A stretch of 41,906 nt of DNA from Anaerolineae bacterium (GTDB lineage: Bacteria; Chloroflexota; Anaerolineae; Aggregatilineales; Phototrophicaceae): the NCBI GenBank assembly GCA_022824365.1, contig JAJEAA010000027.1, positions 1-41,906 on the forward strand, written 5' to 3'. Below are positions 36,675 to 41,906 of the stretch, piece by piece (position 1 is the stretch's first letter; each line of letters opens with the position of its first letter). The position numbers were made by a program, and so were the translations under genes. A model generated the notes under the pieces. The model saw nothing but the letters and a program-made list of their open reading frames with translations. It had not been told where the DNA came from and did not search any database.

Positions 36675-38585
36675 ATGGCATCGGCCGCGTCAAAGTCGCC
36701 GGCAAAAGCCTTCGCAAAACCGGAAACCATCACCGCCTTCCGCATCTGGGTTCGCCTGATGCGTTACTTGTCGCCTTACCGCCTGTCCGTGCTCACCGCC
36801 GTCGTCGGCATCATCGGCACGAACATCCTGGCGGTCATCGTGCCCTACATTTTGCGCGATGTCGTCGATATCGGCATCGCCGCCAAAGACAGCAGCTTCA
36901 TGCTCAGCGCCGGTCTGCTCGTCGTCGGCTTGGGGGTCCTGCGCGGCTTGACCGCTTTCTTCGGCCGCTATTTTGGCGAGCGCCTGTCCCATTGCATCTC
37001 TTTCGATATCCGCAACGAAATCTACGAGAAAGTGCAGCGGCAGTCCTTCACCTACCAGGACAACGCCCAGGTCGGCACGATCATCACGCGCGCCATCAGC
37101 GATGTGAACGAGATCCAGCGCTATTTCTCCTTCGGCTTGATGGACGGCCTCAACGTCATTCTCTTGCTCGCCGGCGTCATCACGATCATGCTCGCCACCA
37201 GCCCGCCGCTCGCCCTTTTCGCCTTCATGCCGCTTTTGCCGCTCGGGCTTTATTCGCATCGCTTCGTCAAGAGCGTGCATCCGCGTTGGAAGAAAGTCAT
37301 GGACCGGATGCAGGTGATCAGCAATCATATTCAGGAGAACGCCCTCGGCGCCGAAGTGGTGCGCGTCTTCGCCCGCGAGCAACACGAGATCGACCGCTTC
37401 CATAAGGAGAACTCCAATCTTTACAACGAGCAACTCGATTTCATTACCCAGTGGATTACCTACTTGCCGACCAGCGCCTTCCTCGCCGCGCTGTCCACCG
37501 CCTTCGTGCTCTTCTTCGGCGGCTTGCTGGAACAGCAGGGGCTGGCCAATATCTCCGTCGGCTTAATCGTCACCTTCAACGCCTACGTCTTGCTGCTGGC
37601 TCAGCCGCTGCGCTTTGTCGGCTTCGTGATCCTGCTGACGACGCAGGCCGTGGCCAGCGGCGAACGCGTCTTTGAAGTCCTTGACGAAACAGAATTGCTC
37701 GTCAACCGCGAGGGAGCCATCAAGTCGGATATCGAGGGACATGTGCGCTTCGACAATGTCAGCACGCGTTACACCGCCTTGAGCCCGGCGGTTGTCAATA
37801 ACATCAGCCTGGAAGCGAAACCCGGCGAAGTGGTCGCCATCATCGGCTTGACCGGCTCCGGCAAAACCACGCTCGCCAACCTGATTCCCCGCTTCTACGA
37901 TGTGACTGAGGGCAGCGTGACGATCGACGGGATTGATGTCCGCGATTACGATCTGGACTGCCTGCGAGGACAAATCGGCATCGTCATGCAGCAGTCCCTG
38001 CTCTTTTCCGCCACCATCGAGGAAAATATCGCCTACGGCAATCCAGCGGCCAGTCGCGAGGAAATCGTGGCAGCGGCCAAATCCGCCAACGCCCACGATT
38101 TCATCTCCGAGTTTTCCGATGGCTACCAGACTGTCGTCGGCGAACGCGGCGTGACGCTATCCGGCGGGCAGAAGCAACGCGTCGCCATCGCCCGCGCCCT
38201 GCTCATCGATCCGCGAATCCTTATCCTTGATGACGCCACCAGCAGCGTCGACACGCAGACCGAACAGTTGATTCAGCAGGCGCTTGAGCGCATCATGATC
38301 GGGCGAACGACCTTCGTTATCGCGCAGCGCATGAGCACAATCGTTAAAGCCGATCAGATCATCGTCCTGCGCGCTGGCGAGATCATCCAGCAGGGCACGC
38401 ACGAAAGTCTGCTGGAAGATGGCGGGCTGTATGAAGAGATCTACAAGCTGCAACTCGAAGAACAGGAGCGCGTCCGCCGCGAAGCGATTATCGCCGGTAT
38501 CATCAAAGTCCCGCTCGAAGAAAGGCGCTCGACCCAGCAATTCCGCGAACTCATCGAACGTCTCACTGGAAAATATACACCCTAG
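36675..38585 (+). CDS. ABC exporter half-transporter with degenerate ATP site
   Basis: A 636-aa type IV ABC exporter subunit with six membrane helices followed by an NBD. Walker A is GLTGSGKTT (about 391), the signature is the consensus LSGGQ (about 495), Walker B is LILDDATS (about 516-523) and the switch is IAQRMS (about 549). The catalytic Glu after Walker B is Asp and the switch His is Gln. This is typical of the degenerate partner in heterodimers such as TM287/288. The ATG at 36675 has AGGAG 7 nt upstream and is preferred over an earlier one at 36654. The partner gene starts 17 nt after its stop. Drug or lipid export is a family-level guess. Confidence 0.92.
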   Translation: MASAASKSPAKAFAKPETITAFRIWVRLMRYLSPYRLSVLTAVVGIIGTNILAVIVPYILRDVVDIGIAAKDSSFMLSAGLLVVGLGVLRGLTAFFGRYFGERLSHCISFDIRNEIYEKVQRQSFTYQDNAQVGTIITRAISDVNEIQRYFSFGLMDGLNVILLLAGVITIMLATSPPLALFAFMPLLPLGLYSHRFVKSVHPRWKKVMDRMQVISNHIQENALGAEVVRVFAREQHEIDRFHKENSNLYNEQLDFITQWITYLPTSAFLAALSTAFVLFFGGLLEQQGLANISVGLIVTFNAYVLLLAQPLRFVGFVILLTTQAVASGERVFEVLDETELLVNREGAIKSDIEGHVRFDNVSTRYTALSPAVVNNISLEAKPGEVVAIIGLTGSGKTTLANLIPRFYDVTEGSVTIDGIDVRDYDLDCLRGQIGIVMQQSLLFSATIEENIAYGNPAASREEIVAAAKSANAHDFISEFSDGYQTVVGERGVTLSGGQKQRVAIARALLIDPRILILDDATSSVDTQTEQLIQQALERIMIGRTTFVIAQRMSTIVKADQIIVLRAGEIIQQGTHESLLEDGGLYEEIYKLQLEEQERVRREAIIAGIIKVPLEERRSTQQFRELIERLTGKYTP

Positions 38586-38602
38586 CGCAAAGTCAGGAGA
38601 TC

Positions 38603-40429
38603 ATGGCTTCCCAAGCTCGGAGCAAAAGCAAAGGCTCAGCCCAAGACAAGAGCAAGGACGTTCAGCCGAATATCCTCGAAATCGACGATGACCACAAACC
38701 CGGCTTCGACCGCGAGGTGGTCCTCCGCCTGCTGTCATACATCCGGCCGCACCGCCGCGAGTTCACCGTTGCCATTCTCGCGATGCTGCTCAGCGTCATC
38801 GCCAATGTCGCCGGACCGCCTTTGATTGGCTGGTCGATCGATGAAGGCATTCGCAAACGGGACTTCTCCATTGTAATTGCCGGCGTACTTTTCTTCGTCG
38901 CGATTCAAGTGATCGGCTTTATCGGCTTCCGCATTCAAATGGGCAATATGGCCATCATCGGTCAGACGATCATCAAGACGCTGCGCGACCAATTGTTTGA
39001 ACACATTCAATATCTGTCGATCAGCTTCTTCGCCGAATACGAAGCCGGGCGCCTCATCGCGCGCGTCATCAGCGATGTCAATGTCGTGCGCGAAGCCATA
39101 ACCTTCGCCGCCGTCGGCAGCATCCGCGAAGTATTGATGCTCTTCGGCATCATTATCTCGATGGTTTTGATCAACGCGCCGCTCACCGCGGTCGCCGTCA
39201 CCGTGCTCGTCGTTTTGCTGATCATCGCAAACTTCTGGCGCATACACGCGCGCGCCGCCTACTTGCGCGTCTCCGATAGCAACGCCAAAGTCTACGCCGA
39301 GCTATCAGAAGCCTTCAACGGCGTCCGCGTCACGCAGGCTTTTGCCCGCGAGGGATACAACTACCAACGCTTCGCCGGTGAAATTAATGAAGCGAGCCGC
39401 CAAGCCGGCGTCCGCGCCGCCCTTATCGCGGGCCTCTTCTATCCTACCGTCGAAATGATCGGCGGCGTCGCCACCGGCACGCTTATCTTCGTCGGCGGGA
39501 CCCTGGTGCTCGATGACCGCATCACCGTCGGCGTGCTGCTGGCTTTCATCTTGTATATTCAGCAGTTCTTCTTTCCCATACGCCTGCTGGCGCAACGATA
39601 CAATTTGCTCCAAAGCGTCATCGCCTCCGGCTATCGCATCTTCAAACTCATGGATTTTCCGGTGCAAGTCCGCGATGAATTCACCGCTGACGAGCTGCCC
39701 GCGATCACCGGTCATATTCGCTTCGAAGATGTCGCCTTTCGTTATTCGCATGACGGCCCCCTCGTCCTGAACGACATCAATCTTGATGTGCCGGCCGGTT
39801 CCCGCGTTGCCTTCGTCGGGCACACCGGCGCCGGCAAGACCACCATGGTCAAGCTGATCATGCGCTTCCATGATGTGACCGCCGGCTCTGTGACCGTCGA
39901 CGGACACGACATCAGAGACATCACACAGAACAGCCTGCGGCGGCAGATCAGCGTCGTCCCGCAAGATACCCACCTCTTCTCCGGCACAGTCATGGACAAT
40001 ATCCGCTACGGGCGCTTGAAGGCCAGCGACGAAGAAGTTGTCGAAGCGGCCAAAGCGGTGGGCGCGCACGACTTCATCACTGACATGGAAGACGGCTACC
40101 GCAGCGAAATCATGGAAGGCGGCGCCGTCCTGTCCACCGGCCAGCGACAACTCCTGGCTTTCGCCCGCGCCTTGCTGGCGGACCCGCGCGTGCTCATCCT
40201 CGATGAAGCCACCAGCAATATCGATACGCAGACCGAGCGGCTAATCCAGCGCGCGCTGGAACGCCTGCTGGAAGGGCGCACCAGCTTCATCATCGCCCAT
40301 CGTCTGAGCACGATCACTTCCGCCGATGTCATTGTCGTCATGGACCACGGCAAGATCATCGAAATGGGCAGCCACCAGGAACTGCTCCAGCTCGAAGGCG
40401 TTTATCACCAGCTCTATACCTTGGTCTAA
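38603..40429 (+). CDS. ABC exporter half-transporter with canonical catalytic residues
   Basis: A 608-aa partner of the preceding subunit. After the membrane domain the NBD has Walker A GHTGAGKTT (about 406), Walker B LILDEATS with the catalytic Glu (about 531) and switch IAHRLS (about 565). The signature is LSTGQ instead of LSGGQ (about 509). Combined with the first subunit, one composite site has Glu, His and LSGGQ (active) and the other Asp, Gln and LSTGQ (degenerate). The ATG at 38603 has AGGAG upstream. The two genes form an obligate-heterodimer-type pair. Confidence 0.93.
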   Translation: MASQARSKSKGSAQDKSKDVQPNILEIDDDHKPGFDREVVLRLLSYIRPHRREFTVAILAMLLSVIANVAGPPLIGWSIDEGIRKRDFSIVIAGVLFFVAIQVIGFIGFRIQMGNMAIIGQTIIKTLRDQLFEHIQYLSISFFAEYEAGRLIARVISDVNVVREAITFAAVGSIREVLMLFGIIISMVLINAPLTAVAVTVLVVLLIIANFWRIHARAAYLRVSDSNAKVYAELSEAFNGVRVTQAFAREGYNYQRFAGEINEASRQAGVRAALIAGLFYPTVEMIGGVATGTLIFVGGTLVLDDRITVGVLLAFILYIQQFFFPIRLLAQRYNLLQSVIASGYRIFKLMDFPVQVRDEFTADELPAITGHIRFEDVAFRYSHDGPLVLNDINLDVPAGSRVAFVGHTGAGKTTMVKLIMRFHDVTAGSVTVDGHDIRDITQNSLRRQISVVPQDTHLFSGTVMDNIRYGRLKASDEEVVEAAKAVGAHDFITDMEDGYRSEIMEGGAVLSTGQRQLLAFARALLADPRVLILDEATSNIDTQTERLIQRALERLLEGRTSFIIAHRLSTITSADVIVVMDHGKIIEMGSHQELLQLEGVYHQLYTLV

Positions 40430-40446
40430 GTTATGGCCGCCAGGAG

Positions 40447-41655
40447 CTAACGCTTGTTATCTTCGCTCGGTCGATAATACAAATCGCTCGCCCGCCGAAT
40501 AGATGTCTCGCCATACTTGTCGCGCAAGCGGTCCAGCGCGTCAATCAGTTCTTCTTCCCCCTGCTCGCTTGCTTCGTCGCCCCATAAGCCAAGCTGCCGA
40601 CTGGGCTCGCCGAAACCGCTCAAGCCGACTCCTATCAGCCTTACCGGCCTGCCCGGCGGCCAGACCTGCTCGAACAGCCGTCGCGCCGATTCGTATATGT
40701 CGCCATCCAGATCTGTGGGCTGATCGAGCGTGACCTGCCGGCTCAGGGTCGAGAAATCCGTCCAGCGCAGCTTGATCTTGACCGTGACGCCCGCCAACTC
40801 AGCCTTGCGCGCCTGCCGCCCGACGCCGTCCGCCAAGCGGCGCAAGGTCAACTTAAGTTCGGCTTCATCGGCGATATCCTTGGCGAAGGTCACTTCCTTG
40901 CTGATCGACTTGGCTTCATGCTCCGTCAGCACCGGGCGGAAATCGATGCCCCGCGCCCGCCGCCAGATATCGCCCCCGAGCTTGCCCAGGCGCAGGACCA
41001 GCGCATCCTCCGACCAATTCGCCACATCGCCGACCTTGGTCAAACCCAGGCTTTGCAGCGTCTCGGCAGTCTTCGGTCCCACGCCCCAGAGCCGGCGTAT
41101 TGGCAGCGGCGCCAAGAAAGCCGCCTCCTCGCCCGCCGGCACAATCGTGATAGCCTTGGGCGGTTCGTCTTTTTTATGGCGCGCCTTGCCGATGGTATTG
41201 GCTGTCTTCGCCACCAGTTTGTTGGTCGCGCCGCCCAGGGAACAGGGCAAATCGAGTTCGTCGTTGATCCGCTTCTGCAGCCGCGTCGCAATGTCAAGAA
41301 TCGGATCGGGCAGTATGGTCACATCGAGAAAGGCTTCGTCGATCGAGAGCGGCTCCACGTAGGGGGCTGTATCGCGCAGGATGTCCATGACCGCTCGCGA
41401 CCGCTCCGAATAGACGCCGCGCGTCTGCCCCACCACAATCAGATGCGGGCACAACCGAAGCGCCTGCCCCATCGGCATCGCCGAACGCACGCCGTACTTC
41501 CGCGCCGGGTAGGAAGCCGATGACACCACACCGCGTTGATCGGGCCGCCCGCCCACAGCGATCGCCTTGCCTCGCAGCGCCGGATTCAGTTGCTCTTCCA
41601 CCGCGCAAAAGAAAGCATCCAGATCAAGATGGAGGATCTTGCGTGTCTTCGCCAT
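40447..41655 (-). CDS. dinB: DNA polymerase IV (Y-family translesion polymerase)
   Basis: Error-prone bypass polymerase of 402 aa. Metal-binding DLDAFF (11-16) and SIDEAFLD (104-111, Asp106-Glu107) are intact, with YSERS and a CSLGGATNKLVAK palm/fingers motif, then the thumb HhH (LWGVGPKTAETLQSLG) and little finger. QLGLW at 354-358 is a probable beta-clamp-binding motif, placed about 45 residues before the end. The upstream region has a promoter at 41719-41747 with a LexA-like dyad overlapping the start. It converges on the ABC operon. Confidence 0.96.
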   Translation of the reverse strand: MAKTRKILHLDLDAFFCAVEEQLNPALRGKAIAVGGRPDQRGVVSSASYPARKYGVRSAMPMGQALRLCPHLIVVGQTRGVYSERSRAVMDILRDTAPYVEPLSIDEAFLDVTILPDPILDIATRLQKRINDELDLPCSLGGATNKLVAKTANTIGKARHKKDEPPKAITIVPAGEEAAFLAPLPIRRLWGVGPKTAETLQSLGLTKVGDVANWSEDALVLRLGKLGGDIWRRARGIDFRPVLTEHEAKSISKEVTFAKDIADEAELKLTLRRLADGVGRQARKAELAGVTVKIKLRWTDFSTLSRQVTLDQPTDLDGDIYESARRLFEQVWPPGRPVRLIGVGLSGFGEPSRQLGLWGDEASEQGEEELIDALDRLRDKYGETSIRRASDLYYRPSEDNKR

Positions 41656-41705
41656 CTCCCGTCACACCGGTCAACCAAAATCGCTCAAAATCATATTCAG
41701 CATTA

Positions 41706-41717
41706 GAATATATTTTC
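41706..41717. promoter_or_regulatory. degenerate LexA-like dyad at the dinB transcription start
   Basis: GAATATATTTTC (minus strand GAAAATATATTC) keeps GAA and TTC at the LexA spacing but differs at the inner C/G pair. It sits directly after the -10 of the dinB promoter, inside a 14/16-symmetric dyad at 41704-41719. Confidence 0.4.
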
Positions 41718-41718
41718 T

Positions 41719-41747
41719 ATTGTAACACATAGATCCGCGCGATTCAA
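41719..41747 (-). promoter_or_regulatory. promoter of dinB
   Basis: TTGAAT at 41742-41747, a 17-nt spacer and TACAAT at 41719-41724 on the minus strand. Confidence 0.65.
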
Positions 41748-41800
41748 GCAACCCCGCGATAGTTTCCAGGGCAATCGCTTCAAATTATTTTTTTGCCACC

Positions 41801-41832
41801 GAGTATACGGAGTATCATAGAGTACACAGAGA
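41801..41832. repeat. short imperfect tandem GAGTA repeat
   Basis: GAGTATACG, GAGTATCATA, GAGTACACA and GAG follow each other with a 9-10 nt period, preceded by GCCACC. It resembles the CACAGAG-type low-complexity repeats common between genes in environmental genomes. The rest of 41748-41906 shows no gene I can support. Confidence 0.45.
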
Positions 41833-41906
41833 AAAGCTATTTAGACAATTAGGCAGCAGTGACAATTTCTGCCTTCTGGCAGCGGCAGATGTTGAGAAAA
41901 GTAGGC

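Noticed and set aside
39305..40150. 281-codon open frame on the minus strand
   Set aside because: Antisense to the second ABC subunit; shadow of codon usage.
41868..41892. hairpin CTGCC/GGCAG near the window end
   Set aside because: A short stem with two alternative right arms and no T-run; nothing ties it to a gene in view.

Overview
The window is a gene-dense, GC-rich bacterial chromosome segment with no phage, IS element or CRISPR array. The likely source is a Chloroflexota bacterium, probably of the Anaerolineae. This rests on a T-box leader, Gram-positive-type LexA boxes, a complete trp operon next to an aroH-tyrA-aroA operon, an aquaporin with AqpM-like filter residues, and short environmental-type intergenic repeats. 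The assignment is an inference from gene content; no marker gene in the window proves it.

Region 1 (1-10144, minus strand) is aromatic amino acid synthesis. A promoter and Trp T-box riboswitch (9821-10144) precede trpE-trpG-trpD-trpC-trpF-Nudix-trpB-trpA. Downstream is a second promoter (2373-2401), a leader open reading frame with four consecutive Tyr codons, a terminator (2193-2223), and then aroH-tyrA-aroA. The Trp and Tyr/Phe branches from chorismate therefore appear to be controlled by two different tRNA-charging sensors: a T-box for Trp and ribosome-stalling attenuation for Tyr.

Region 2 (10165-24280) starts with a divergent DNA-repair and RNA-modification operon (polX, a membrane SH3 protein, ligA, rlmI). 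Then come lipM, an LCP cell-envelope protein, an aquaporin, aspS, and a small-membrane-protein / GT-C glycosyltransferase / histone-deacetylase-like operon.

Region 3 (24277-28090) holds uvrB with an apparently perfect LexA box, a two-gene CAU tRNA operon (initiator Met plus elongator Met or Ile2), lysA, and a tRNA-Asp gene directly upstream of lysA.

Region 4 (28215-41906) is more accessory. It contains a polytopic membrane exporter-like protein, an M24 peptidase, an HtrA protease, a helix-turn-helix protein with a LexA-like operator in its promoter, and a protein with a phosphodiester-glycosidase-like C-terminus. It also has an Ldh-family protein lacking the usual catalytic histidines, a sugar isomerase/epimerase, an asymmetric heterodimeric ABC exporter, and dinB with a degenerate LexA-like dyad. 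uvrB, dinB and the helix-turn-helix gene may form a local SOS regulon.

Most long antisense reading frames are shadows caused by codon bias and are left out.
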